64,000 bases of DNA from Clostridia bacterium (lineage in GTDB: Bacteria; Bacillota; Clostridia; Oscillospirales; Acutalibacteraceae), in assembly GCA_017466365.1 (NCBI GenBank), contig JAFTUG010000016.1, forward strand, positions 248,001 to 312,000, written 5' to 3'. The notes beneath the pieces were generated by a model, which had not been told where the DNA came from, made no database searches, and saw nothing but the letters and a program-made list of their open reading frames with translations. The stretch's first letter is position 1. The number at the start of each line of letters is the position of its first letter. The position numbers and the translations under genes are program-made. Positions 51,252 through 59,345 of this stretch are shown one piece after another.

Positions 51252-51605
51252 TCAGTTTTTCTTGCTTATAAAATAACCGAAAATCAAGCCGGCGGCGCAG
51301 GGGATTGCCGAAAGGCAAAGGCTTAAGCCGATTTCAAATGTACCGAATATGAAAAACGGAAGAAAAATTTCAATAAGTATCATCAAAAGAGCGAGCGCAA
51401 TTGCTGCTTTGGATTTTTTTGCCGCAAGCAGGGTGCAGAGTATCAATGCAGTAAGAGGTATTGCCGCATAAATCGTGATAAGAGAAAAGCCCATTTCATC
51501 GCCGCCTTGTATGTTCAGCCCCCATATAAGGAACAGCAGAAATTCTGCAATCGCAACTGCAAAGCACCAAAAGCCGGTGGATTTAAACAATTTTTTCTTA
51601 TCCAT
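51252..51605 (-). CDS. Small four-helix membrane protein (hypothetical)
   Basis: A 117-residue very hydrophobic protein with four predicted membrane segments and a Lys-rich N-terminus and C-terminus (MDKKKLFK, ISKKN), both likely inside. I chose the ATG at 51605 over an upstream TTG. No family recognised; there is no functional motif. Confidence 0.6.
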   Translation of the reverse strand: MDKKKLFKSTGFWCFAVAIAEFLLFLIWGLNIQGGDEMGFSLITIYAAIPLTALILCTLLAAKKSKAAIALALLMILIEIFLPFFIFGTFEIGLSLCLSAIPCAAGLIFGYFISKKN

Positions 51606-51700
51606 AATCAAAACCTGCCTTTCTTTCAGTTTTATTCTCTGTATTTGAATTATATTCCTTTGTTTTTACATTTCTGTGTCATAAATATTACAAATAAGTA

Positions 51701-51731
51701 AAAAAGATGCCAACCGACAGGCTGGCATCTT
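51701..51731 (-). terminator. Rho-independent terminator for the minus-strand operon
   Basis: AAGATGCCA (51704-51712) pairs with TGGCATCTT (51723-51731); the A-run at 51701-51705 gives a T-run on the minus strand, just after the membrane-protein gene at 51742. Confidence 0.85.
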
Positions 51732-51741
51732 AAATAACGAA

Positions 51742-52278
51742 TTATAAAACAAACGAAAGAACAACTGCTGCTGCAAGAAGAATGAAGGTTATGCTGTATT
51801 TTTCAAGGAAAGAACCGACATAAGCAAGTGCGGAAGGAATTGCAAAAATAATTCTGCCGATTATGTTTATTTTCTTTTGTTTATATGCAACATCGAAAAG
51901 GTTCATTGCATCCTCAACGAGAGGGAAAATATTGCAGAGCATTGAAAATCCCACATAAGTCATAAGAATATAAAATATAAAATATCCCGGCGATTCGTGA
52001 TGGGTTATACCCATATATCTTAAATTCATATAGCCTGCAAGGAAAATGGGCAAGCCGCTCATAAAGTTCATAAAGCCTGCACCGGTTGCCATGAGATATG
52101 AGGCGAAGCCTTTCTTTGCAAGGGTATGCTCAACATGGCTGCATGCCTCATCGATTCTTAAGTATCCCGGAACCTCAACGGGCAAACCGAGTATTCTGCA
52201 TGTGAGCTGTTCCCAAAAGCCTCTGAGATATGCTCCGGGGAAGGTGAGAATTCTGGTTATGATATAAAGTGTTGTCAT
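51742..52278 (-). CDS. Integral membrane protein (hypothetical)
   Basis: A 178-residue protein with about four membrane segments (near residues 70-85, 100-120, 145-160 and 163-178) and an amphipathic N-terminal part (TFPGAYLRGFWEQLTCRILGLP). No HExxH or other enzyme motif. Its ATG overlaps the stop of the zinc-ribbon/TPR gene as ATGA, so the two are co-translated and probably work together at the membrane. Confidence 0.6.
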   Translation of the reverse strand: MTTLYIITRILTFPGAYLRGFWEQLTCRILGLPVEVPGYLRIDEACSHVEHTLAKKGFASYLMATGAGFMNFMSGLPIFLAGYMNLRYMGITHHESPGYFIFYILMTYVGFSMLCNIFPLVEDAMNLFDVAYKQKKINIIGRIIFAIPSALAYVGSFLEKYSITFILLAAAVVLSFVL

Positions 52279-53858
52279 ACTAAATCAAAATCTCCTTCCG
52301 TAAGAACTTGTTCAACCGTTTTTTCGCCGTTTATAATTGCATTTATGCCTTCGCATTCAGAGGCGAATTCTTTAAGGTCATCAATTATGGCACTTATTTC
52401 CGCTGCGTGTTCGGTGGTCATGGAGCCCTTTTCCGTTTCAAGATAGGAGCAGAGGTACATTGTGTAGTAAAGCTGATTTGTCAGAGAGCTTTGATCCTGA
52501 TAATACTGTGCAATGTAAAGTGCGTTGCTGTATGCGCTGAATACCGATTCAAAAGCATTATCATAGTCGCCTTTAAGCAGATAAATGAGTGCAAGCTGGC
52601 GGTTAATTTCAGGTGCGGATGCATATTCCTCAAGCGCTTCAATGCAAAGCTCCTGTGCCTTGTCGTATTCCTTTGCACAGCGGAGATACATTGCTTCAAG
52701 AACATATGCCGTGTCAAGTCCTTCGTTATATTTAAGGAATTCGTCAAGAAGCTTTTCGCCTTCTTCAAGACCGTTATCCTTGAGAAGTATACGCATTTTG
52801 AGCTCATATGCGCCGAAGTTTGTTTTATCAATCTTGGTCTGTTTATCAAGATATTCGAGAGCGCCGTCGTTATCACCCATGCTGTAGAGAAGGTCAGCCA
52901 TTTCGGTGTAGTAAAGCCATGAGTAATCGTGTCCGTCTTTCTTTACGCTTTCGTCGATTGCCTTAAGATATCCGAGGCGGGTTTCATCTGATTCACCGTA
53001 GTTATAAGCAAAGGTGAAGTGGTAATAATCAACCCAGATATCGTTCATGCCTTCCGTACCGCGGAGTGATTCAACTGCATTGTGCAATTCCTCAAGCTGC
53101 GGCTCTGTTTCGCCGAATTCGGATTCAAGCTTTTCGAGCACAATATCATAAGAATCAAGGTAGCTGTTATAAATCTCGTAGTAATCCTTCATAACGGGAT
53201 TCAATGAGCCTTCAAGATGCTCTACGTTTGCTCCCTCATAATAGAAAGCCTCAAGGGGAGAGGTGTAGTGAGCGAGAGCATCAAACTTCTTTACAGTAAG
53301 ATTTGAGCCTGTCTGAACAAACGGAGATTCCCCGCCGAGAATGGATGATATTTCATCAACAACCGCAGGAACATTTGAGTATTCGGTATAAGCCGAATAC
53401 CAGCACTTATCCTTTGCATATGAGTCTGCCTTTGCAACCTGCAACGAGGGAGCGGTGAGCAGAAAAACAAGAGCAAGTGAAAAAACGCTGAATACAACCG
53501 CTGCAAGACCTCCGAGCCATGCAATAAACGGAATTTTTCTCGAAAGCATTTTCTCTTCGCATTCGGTGCAATAGTCGCTGTCCTCTGCTTTTTTGTTTTC
53601 GCCGCAGAAAGGACAGATATCATCGTCATTGATTCCCGTTTCCGACTCGTCTCCGGCTTCGGGTTCTTCGTTTTCAGCTTCCTCGGAATTATCATCGATT
53701 TGAGCTTTTTCTTCCGATTCGTTTTCTTCGGGTTCTTCTTTTACGGTTTCTTCAGGCGCAGTTTCTTTAGCGGCTTCGGTTGCTTCCGTCAGAACATCTT
53801 CGCTTTGAATTTCGGTGTTTTCTTCTTCGGGTATACCCTTTATGTTTTCATCGGACAT
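52275..53858 (-). CDS. Zinc-ribbon, membrane segment and TPR protein
   Basis: A 527-residue protein. Residues 1-80 are an extremely acidic, disordered cytoplasmic tail. A zinc ribbon follows (CPFC at 82-85, CTEC at 97-100), then one membrane helix (about 110-136), and a long extracellular helical region (about 140-527) with TPR-like repeats (for example YLDKQTKIDKTNFGAYELKM and ALEEYASAPEINRQLALIYLLKGDYDNAF). The layout, zinc ribbon inside and repeats outside, echoes the pseudokinase at 21079. Probably an assembly scaffold. Own promoter at 53893-53921. Confidence 0.75.
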   Translation of the reverse strand: MSDENIKGIPEEENTEIQSEDVLTEATEAAKETAPEETVKEEPEENESEEKAQIDDNSEEAENEEPEAGDESETGINDDDICPFCGENKKAEDSDYCTECEEKMLSRKIPFIAWLGGLAAVVFSVFSLALVFLLTAPSLQVAKADSYAKDKCWYSAYTEYSNVPAVVDEISSILGGESPFVQTGSNLTVKKFDALAHYTSPLEAFYYEGANVEHLEGSLNPVMKDYYEIYNSYLDSYDIVLEKLESEFGETEPQLEELHNAVESLRGTEGMNDIWVDYYHFTFAYNYGESDETRLGYLKAIDESVKKDGHDYSWLYYTEMADLLYSMGDNDGALEYLDKQTKIDKTNFGAYELKMRILLKDNGLEEGEKLLDEFLKYNEGLDTAYVLEAMYLRCAKEYDKAQELCIEALEEYASAPEINRQLALIYLLKGDYDNAFESVFSAYSNALYIAQYYQDQSSLTNQLYYTMYLCSYLETEKGSMTTEHAAEISAIIDDLKEFASECEGINAIINGEKTVEQVLTEGDFDLV

Positions 53859-53892
53859 GCAGGTAAACCTCCTTTACTTCATGTAGAATTAT

Positions 53893-53921
53893 ATTTTACC
53901 ACTTATCTGCATAAAGTTCAA
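53893..53921 (-). promoter_or_regulatory. Promoter for the TPR/membrane-protein operon
   Basis: Leftward TTGAAC (53916-53921) and TAAAAT (53893-53898) with a 17-nt spacer, about 35 nt before the ATG at 53858. Confidence 0.7.
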
Positions 53922-53960
53922 ATATAATTTTCAAAATTTACATATTATTAATTATAAATA

Positions 53961-54638
53961 TTAAGGATGCGGAAGTCCTTGCCTGTATGCAGCCATAATA
54001 TCCTTGAAAACCTCGGCATTTGAGGGCGGTGTCCATGTTATTGCGTTTGCACCTGCAGCGATGGTTGCGGAAATGGTTTCGCCTGTTTGACCGCCCGTTG
54101 CAATAACGGGAAAATCAGGATATTTTGCCTTTATTTTTGCAACGATTTCAGGGGTGCTTGCCGCTGCGGAAACATTAAAAATATCGGCTCCTGCCAAAAT
54201 GCGCGCATCAATATCGTCATTTCCCGAGGCTATGGTTACAACAACAGGAATGTCGATTGATTTTTTAAGCTCTTCAATTATTTCATTCTTTGTAGGAGCA
54301 TTTACAACCACTCCGAGCGCACCCTGAAATTCCGCATGAAGAGCAAGGTTTACAACTCTGTGCCCCTGTGTGAGTCCTCCGCCTACTCCGACCAAAACGG
54401 GAACATCAGCCGCTGTCATAACAGCTTGTGTGATAACAGGCTGCGGAGTGAATGGATAAACCGCAATAACGGCATCGGCGTTGGTGTTTTTTATGATGCT
54501 TGCATCGGTTGAAAACAGCAGGGATTTAATTCTTCTGCCGTGAATTTTTATTCCCGTGCAGGCATATATTTCCTTGGGAACGGTGAGCATGAAGTCACGC
54601 AGATAGCCTTTTACTTCGGGTATGTTCTGTTCGGGCAT
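53961..54638 (-). CDS. TIM-barrel protein of unknown function
   Basis: A 225-residue alternating beta/alpha protein: AVIAVYPFTPQPV, VPVLVGVGGG, VVTIASGNDDIDARILAGADIFNVSAA and FPVIATGGQTGETI mark successive strands, with phosphate-binding-type GVGGG and ATGG loops near the C-terminal end as in aldolase or phosphoribosyl isomerase barrels. I chose the ATG at 54638, preceded by AAGGAGA. I cannot name the reaction. A stand-alone gene between divergent promoters. Confidence 0.6.
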   Translation of the reverse strand: MPEQNIPEVKGYLRDFMLTVPKEIYACTGIKIHGRRIKSLLFSTDASIIKNTNADAVIAVYPFTPQPVITQAVMTAADVPVLVGVGGGLTQGHRVVNLALHAEFQGALGVVVNAPTKNEIIEELKKSIDIPVVVTIASGNDDIDARILAGADIFNVSAAASTPEIVAKIKAKYPDFPVIATGGQTGETISATIAAGANAITWTPPSNAEVFKDIMAAYRQGLPHP

Positions 54639-54822
54639 TTTATTTCTCCTTATCATTTTCTCTTTTCCGTAACATAAAACAACTGTACAGCACGAAAGTT
54701 TTGTGTTATAATATAATATACATTAGATAACACAATTTATTTTGCTTATAAAGAAAATAACAATCCGATGAATGTCTTATGTGCAAATTTTACATTTAAT
54801 TAATATTTCAGGAGGCATACTT

Positions 54823-55317
54823 ATGAAAGAAATAAATATCAGAGATATCAAAATCAGCGCACCCGAGCTTATCTCCGACGGCTGGGGTCTTGTTACGGCA
54901 GGAAATGAAGAAAAATTCAACACCATGACCGTAAGCTGGGGTGCAATCGGAGAAATCTGGGGTAAGGATGCGGCGTTTATTTTTATTCGTCCGCAGCGTT
55001 ACACCTATGAATTCACCGAAAAAGAGGATATCTTTACGCTTTCTTTCTATTCACCCGAATATAAGGAGGCTCTTCGTATTTGCGGCTCAAAGAGCGGCAG
55101 AGACATCGACAAAGCAAAAGAATGCGGCTTCACTCCCGTGTTTGTTGACGGAGGAGTAACATTTGAAGAGGCCGATTATACGCTTGTATGCCGTAAAATG
55201 GCATCGCAGTTTATTGACCCCGCAGGCTTTGTTGATGCATCAATAGAAAATAACTATGCCAAGAAGGATTACCATAAAATGTATATTGGCGAAATAATTA
55301 AAGTTTATTCAAAATAA
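54823..55317 (+). CDS. Flavin reductase-like (flavoredoxin) protein
   Basis: A 164-residue protein of the split-barrel FMN-binding type: FNTMTVSWGAIGEIWGKDAAFIFIRPQRYTYEF is the core FMN-binding motif of flavoredoxin-like proteins, which carry electrons or reduce flavins in anaerobes. I chose the ATG at 54823, with AGGAGG about eight bases before it. It is monocistronic. A TATAAT at about 54708 may be its promoter. Confidence 0.87.
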   Translation: MKEINIRDIKISAPELISDGWGLVTAGNEEKFNTMTVSWGAIGEIWGKDAAFIFIRPQRYTYEFTEKEDIFTLSFYSPEYKEALRICGSKSGRDIDKAKECGFTPVFVDGGVTFEEADYTLVCRKMASQFIDPAGFVDASIENNYAKKDYHKMYIGEIIKVYSK

Positions 55318-55412
55318 GATTTTAAAGCATTCTTACGGGAATGCTTTAATTTTTTGTCACCTTTTACGGTTTTGATTCGTGTATATAGTGAAAAGGGGGC
55401 GGTGATTTGCCC

Positions 55413-55895
55413 GTGAAAAAAGAAAAAATTTCTCCTGATGCCCAAAGAGCGGTTTGTGAATACGGCAACAGCCTTTATCGGCTCTGTTCGGTTATGACGG
55501 GTAACAGGGAGGATGCAAATGATGCAGTTCAGGAATGCTTTTTGAAATACGTGGAAAAAGCTCCCGATTTTAATGATCTTGAGCATGAAAAGGCATGGCT
55601 GATACGTGTTGCATCCAACATATGTAAAGACATATTGAGAAAAAGAAAACATCAAAGCTTTGTGAGCCTTGACGAAATACGGAATTTTGGCAGCTGCGAG
55701 GATAATGCGCAAATCCTCGAAATGCTGATTTCACTTGAAGAGAAATACAGAATAGTAATTCATCTTCATTATGTTGAGGGATATAAGGCTCGGGAAATTG
55801 CACCTTTGCTCGGTATTTCCGAAGCGGCGGTGAAAAAACGCCTGCAAAGGGGCAGAGAAGCACTCAAAGAGATTTATGAAAAGGAGGCGAGATAA
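55413..55895 (+). CDS. ECF-type RNA polymerase sigma factor
   Basis: A 160-residue sigma-70 family protein with region 2 (YGNSLYRLCSVMTGNREDANDAVQECFLKYVE, then HEKAWLIRVASNICKDILRKRK) and region 4 (VIHLHYVEGYKAREIAPLLGISEAAVKKRLQRGREAL). It directs polymerase to a small regulon. The GTG at 55413 has good spacing to GGCGGTGA; TTG at 55407 is the alternative. The next gene starts one base after the stop and encodes a membrane protein that is probably its anti-sigma factor. Confidence 0.92.
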   Translation: MKKEKISPDAQRAVCEYGNSLYRLCSVMTGNREDANDAVQECFLKYVEKAPDFNDLEHEKAWLIRVASNICKDILRKRKHQSFVSLDEIRNFGSCEDNAQILEMLISLEEKYRIVIHLHYVEGYKAREIAPLLGISEAAVKKRLQRGREALKEIYEKEAR

Positions 55896-55896
55896 C

Positions 55897-56586
55897 ATGG
55901 ATTTTGATAAAATTAAGCCCGCAGTTGAGGAAATTCAATTAAGTGAAATTCAGCAGGAGAAGATTATTGAAGCTTGCAGAAATAAAAAACGGAAAAGCTT
56001 CAACTATAAGCTCTGGATTCCGATTGCTGCCGCAGCGATGTTTGCCGTTGTTATCTTTTCTCCCGGATTTATATTCAGGGCAAGCGAAGCGGATATGGCA
56101 CCGCAGGAAAACGGAAAAGGCTATCAGTATTTGGCAGATAACTGTGTCGATTCTGCCGATGAAGAAATAAATATTGCGGTTGAGGATTATATAACGGAAG
56201 AGATTTGTTCTGCGCAGGGCTATTCCTTAACGGTCAGTGTCGAGCCGCTTTTCAACAGCGGTGTTTACAGAGAGATATATTCCGTTATTCCTTCACAGTT
56301 TGTATGGCTTGTGGATTTTGAAGAATATGAAAATTGGAAAAAGACTGTTAATGCATCAGGCGGTATGGCAATGCTGCAATTTGTTGAGCATTTCGGCATA
56401 ACGAGAGAAGAATTTGATTCTGCAAATGAAGCGTATAAAGCATATATCGACAGCACGTCGAGCGGCGCATTGAAAGATAAGCCCCAAAATTCAAATCAGG
56501 AAAAAAGAGAGATTTTCAATGCGGATATAGTTTACAGCTTTGACAGAAAAATAATCGATGAATACTATGCTGCTTCTTACAAATAA
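55897..56586 (+). CDS. Probable anti-sigma membrane protein
   Basis: A 229-residue protein with a 35-residue cytosolic N-terminus rich in charged helix (KPAVEEIQLSEIQQEKIIEACRNKK), one membrane helix (about 40-60) and an extracellular domain. This layout and its position directly after the ECF sigma gene fit an anti-sigma factor holding the sigma at the membrane. I chose the ATG at 55897, after AAGGAGG. No zinc-binding HxxxCxxC motif is present, so it is not a classical ZAS anti-sigma. Confidence 0.65.
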   Translation: MDFDKIKPAVEEIQLSEIQQEKIIEACRNKKRKSFNYKLWIPIAAAAMFAVVIFSPGFIFRASEADMAPQENGKGYQYLADNCVDSADEEINIAVEDYITEEICSAQGYSLTVSVEPLFNSGVYREIYSVIPSQFVWLVDFEEYENWKKTVNASGGMAMLQFVEHFGITREEFDSANEAYKAYIDSTSSGALKDKPQNSNQEKREIFNADIVYSFDRKIIDEYYAASYK

Positions 56587-56591
56587 AAAGA

Positions 56592-56613
56592 AACCGTCCT
56601 TTCGGACGGCTTC
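56592..56613. terminator. Hairpin between convergent genes
   Basis: AACCGTCC pairs with GGACGG(CTT) around TTTC, between the anti-sigma gene and the convergent lipoprotein gene. Confidence 0.6.
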
Positions 56614-56622
56614 TGCAGTTTG

Positions 56623-57129
56623 TCATTCAATAATGGAGTATCCGTGTTCAATGATTCTGGGATTTGAATATGCCTCATAAATCTCATCAAAGGTCTGCGG
56701 AGCGGTTTCTTTGATTTCATAAACTATCATTCTTGCCTTGGGATCCTTATCAACAATCTTTTTTGATGATGAAGGTCCGATTTCAAGCTCTACATTGTAG
56801 TTTTCAACTTCGTCATAAAATTTGTATAAGTAGTGGTGCGAAATATCGCCTTTTTTGTTGAATTCATAAACTCTGTATTCATAACCGAGGGTAAAGAAGT
56901 TTTTGATAACAATCTTTTTATCCTTAATGGTTTTGCCGATGGTTTCTTCGGAATGCTTGTTAACTCCTTCAATATAATCGTTTTCCGCCTGGATTGATGC
57001 GGCAACCTTTTTGGACTCCTCTGCAGCGTAATATTCCTGTTTTTCTTCGGGTGTCATGTTAAATGTTTTGCATGCCGAAAGAGAAAGAACAGCCGCAAAA
57101 ACCGCAATTACGGCGATTAATTTCTTCAT
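56623..57129 (-). CDS. Small lipoprotein (hypothetical)
   Basis: A 168-residue protein with a lipoprotein signal: hydrophobic core and LSAC lipobox (Cys20), followed by a charged extracellular domain with DKDPKARMIVYEIKE. AGGA precedes the ATG. No family recognised. It is divergent from the DUF4349 gene; the shared region holds a perfect 18-bp palindrome at 57171-57188. Confidence 0.65.
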   Translation of the reverse strand: MKKLIAVIAVFAAVLSLSACKTFNMTPEEKQEYYAAEESKKVAASIQAENDYIEGVNKHSEETIGKTIKDKKIVIKNFFTLGYEYRVYEFNKKGDISHHYLYKFYDEVENYNVELEIGPSSSKKIVDKDPKARMIVYEIKETAPQTFDEIYEAYSNPRIIEHGYSIIE

Positions 57130-57170
57130 AAAAATATCCTCCCGTTTAATTCTTATACTATATTACTGAC

Positions 57171-57188
57171 ACATTTTTGCAAAAATGT
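57171..57188. promoter_or_regulatory. Perfect 18-bp palindrome in a divergent promoter region
   Basis: ACATTTTTGCAAAAATGT is its own reverse complement and lies between the divergent lipoprotein and DUF4349 genes. A protein-binding site is possible; a transcription start hairpin is the alternative. Confidence 0.4.
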
Positions 57189-57263
57189 CAATGCTTTTGA
57201 AGAAATTTAACATTTATGCAAATTAAATTCAACATTTTGAACTGAAAAAGAAAGGTGATTAAA

Positions 57264-58181
57264 ATGAAAAAATTATCGGTACTTATGATTTGTTTGGCGC
57301 TTGTTTTTTCACTTGCTGCTTGCGGTGCAACCGCTAATGATATGGCTGTTCAGGAGATGGAGTATTCGGCTTCCGCAGACAGCGCAGGCGGTATTTTCTA
57401 TAACTCTGCCGAATCACAGAATTACAAAGCAGAGCTTTATTCCGACAGCGTAGCAGAAGAAAACGGCGAAACACCGCAGACGAACGAAAAAATCATCAAA
57501 ACGGTTGAAGCATATGTTCAGACAAAGGAATATGATAAATATATCGAGTCGCTGACGGCAAATGTTACTGCAAACGGCGGCTATATTGAGAATTCCGATG
57601 CAAACATGGGCGGCTACGGCAATGCAAACAGATATTCTGTTTATAAATTAAGAATCCCCGCTGATAAGCTTGATACTTTTATGCTTGCAGCAGAGGAAAA
57701 CGGAAAAATTACATCAAAAACGGAAACACAGCAGAATGTAACTCTTGAATATGTTGATATTGAAAGCAGGATTTCGGCATATAAAACCGAAAAAGCAACC
57801 CTTACCAATCTTCTTGAAAAAGCGGAGTCGCTTGAAAACGTGCTTGCAATTCAGGAAAGACTTTCCGAGGTCAACTATCAGATTGAAAATTATGCAGCAC
57901 AGCTTCGCGTGCTTGAAAACAGAGTCAGCTACAGCACGGTAACACTTCATATCAACGAGGTTGAAAGAGTTACAGAATCCGAACGCACCCTCTGGCAGAG
58001 AATCAAGAATGAATTCCTCAACAATATTGATAATCTCAAGGACGGACTTGAAGATTTTGCGGTTACTGTAATCGGCGGAATCCCTGTAATTATCCCCGTT
58101 GCAGCTGTTGTGGCTGCAGCAATCATAATCATTAAAAAGCTCATAAAAAAACGCAAGGCAAAGAGAAATATTACGCAGTAA
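57264..58181 (+). CDS. DUF4349-type lipoprotein with C-terminal membrane helix
   Basis: A 305-residue protein with a lipobox (LAAC), a short linker, and a DUF4349 domain: EAYVQTKEYDKYIESLTANVTANGGYIEN, RYSVYKLRIPADKLDTFM, then a coiled coil (ESRISAYKTEKATLTNLLEKAESLENVLAIQERLSEVNYQIENY) and the strand VSYSTVTLHINEV. A C-terminal membrane helix (about 270-295) and a Lys/Arg tail follow. Family function is unknown; often found near ECF sigma or envelope stress genes. I chose the ATG at 57264, after AAAGGTGA. Confidence 0.85.
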   Translation: MKKLSVLMICLALVFSLAACGATANDMAVQEMEYSASADSAGGIFYNSAESQNYKAELYSDSVAEENGETPQTNEKIIKTVEAYVQTKEYDKYIESLTANVTANGGYIENSDANMGGYGNANRYSVYKLRIPADKLDTFMLAAEENGKITSKTETQQNVTLEYVDIESRISAYKTEKATLTNLLEKAESLENVLAIQERLSEVNYQIENYAAQLRVLENRVSYSTVTLHINEVERVTESERTLWQRIKNEFLNNIDNLKDGLEDFAVTVIGGIPVIIPVAAVVAAAIIIIKKLIKKRKAKRNITQ

Positions 58182-58196
58182 AACGGAGGGGCAAAA

Positions 58197-58421
58197 GTGG
58201 TAAAAAAGATAATTGTTGCATTATCGGTTATTCTTATAATTGTTGCTGCAACAATGCTTTATTTCCGGTTTAACGGAACAGACCCTGAACCTAATCCTGA
58301 TGTTAAAACCTTTGACACAAATTGGAAAGAGAGAGTATTCGGCAGCAAGGATTATTATGAAATCGATGTTTATGACCGTGACGGAATTACGGAAATCGGT
58401 AAGTTCAGGATTGATAAATAG
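58197..58421 (+). CDS. Small membrane-anchored protein (hypothetical)
   Basis: A 74-residue protein starting with GTG, with GGAGGGG five bases before it. One N-terminal membrane helix (about 5-22) and a short extracellular end with DYYEIDVYDRDG. It follows the DUF4349 gene by 15 nt and is closed by a terminator, so the two are one transcript. No family recognised. Confidence 0.6.
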   Translation: MVKKIIVALSVILIIVAATMLYFRFNGTDPEPNPDVKTFDTNWKERVFGSKDYYEIDVYDRDGITEIGKFRIDK

Positions 58422-58427
58422 CAAAAA

Positions 58428-58461
58428 ATCGGCAAGCAGAAAAGCTTGCCGATAATTTTTG
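58428..58461 (+). terminator. Rho-independent terminator
   Basis: Perfect 10-bp stem ATCGGCAAGC / GCTTGCCGAT (58428-58453) with a T-run at about 58456-58460. Confidence 0.9.
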
Positions 58462-58474
58462 ATTGTAATTCGGT

Positions 58475-59323
58475 TTAAACGCCCGAATAAGCGGAGAAGC
58501 CGCCGTCAACGGGAAGAACAACGCCGGTTACAAAGCCTGAATACTGCTCGTCACAGAGGAAAACAAGAGCACCTGTCAAATCCTCGGGAACGCCGAAGCG
58601 GCGCATGGGAGTATGAGTGATAATCTTGTTTGAACGTTCGGTGAGTGAACCGTCTTCATTATAAAGAAGCTTTGCGTTCTGGATTGTTGAGAAAAATCCG
58701 GGTGCAATTGCGTTAACTCTTATGCCAACCTCTGCAAAGTGTACAGCCATCCACTGTGTGAAATTTGAAATAGCTGCCTTTGCTGCGGAATAAGCGGGAA
58801 TTCTTGTGAGGGGTTTGAATGAGTTCATTGAGGAAACATTGAGGATTGTTGCGTTTTCTCTGCCTACCATTTCCTTTGCAAAGCACTGTGTTGTAAGAAG
58901 TGTACCGAGGAAATTAAGGTTGAAAACAAATTCAATGCCCTTTGCGTCAAGGTCAAAGAAGGTTTTAACGCCTTCTGCCTTTTCAGCCATATCCTTAAGC
59001 TCAAGAGTATCCTTTGTTGTTGTGCCGAGAGGTGAGTTGCCGCCTGCACCGTTGATAAGAATATCGCAAACGCCAAGCTCTGCAATAATCTTTGCCTTTG
59101 CAGCTTCAAGGCTTTCAGCTTCAAGAACGTTGCAGCCTACTGCAAGAGCCGTGCCGCCCTCTGCGGTAATTTCGTCAACAACCTTCTGTGCAGCCTCTTC
59201 TCTTAAATCAAGAACTGCAACCTTAACGCCGAGCTTTGCGAGGTCCTTTGCAAAGCCGCTGCAAAGAACACCGCCGCCGCCTGTTATAACAGCCACTCTG
59301 CCTTTTAAATTTTCGTGAAACAT
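58475..59323 (-). CDS. SDR oxidoreductase, D-mannonate oxidoreductase-like
   Basis: A 282-residue short-chain dehydrogenase. Motifs: cofactor loop VITGGGGVLCSG, NGAGGNSPLG, catalytic Ser in NVSSMNS and Tyr/Lys in YSAAKAA. The GGGGVLC opening resembles the YjmF/UxuB-type fructuronate reductases of Firmicutes. I chose the ATG at 59323, with AAGGAG before it; the longer frame lacks family sequence. Last gene of the three-gene sugar oxidoreductase operon. Exact substrate is uncertain. Confidence 0.8.
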   Translation of the reverse strand: MFHENLKGRVAVITGGGGVLCSGFAKDLAKLGVKVAVLDLREEAAQKVVDEITAEGGTALAVGCNVLEAESLEAAKAKIIAELGVCDILINGAGGNSPLGTTTKDTLELKDMAEKAEGVKTFFDLDAKGIEFVFNLNFLGTLLTTQCFAKEMVGRENATILNVSSMNSFKPLTRIPAYSAAKAAISNFTQWMAVHFAEVGIRVNAIAPGFFSTIQNAKLLYNEDGSLTERSNKIITHTPMRRFGVPEDLTGALVFLCDEQYSGFVTGVVLPVDGGFSAYSGV

Positions 59324-59345
59324 TTTGTTTTCTCCTTTCGTGAAA

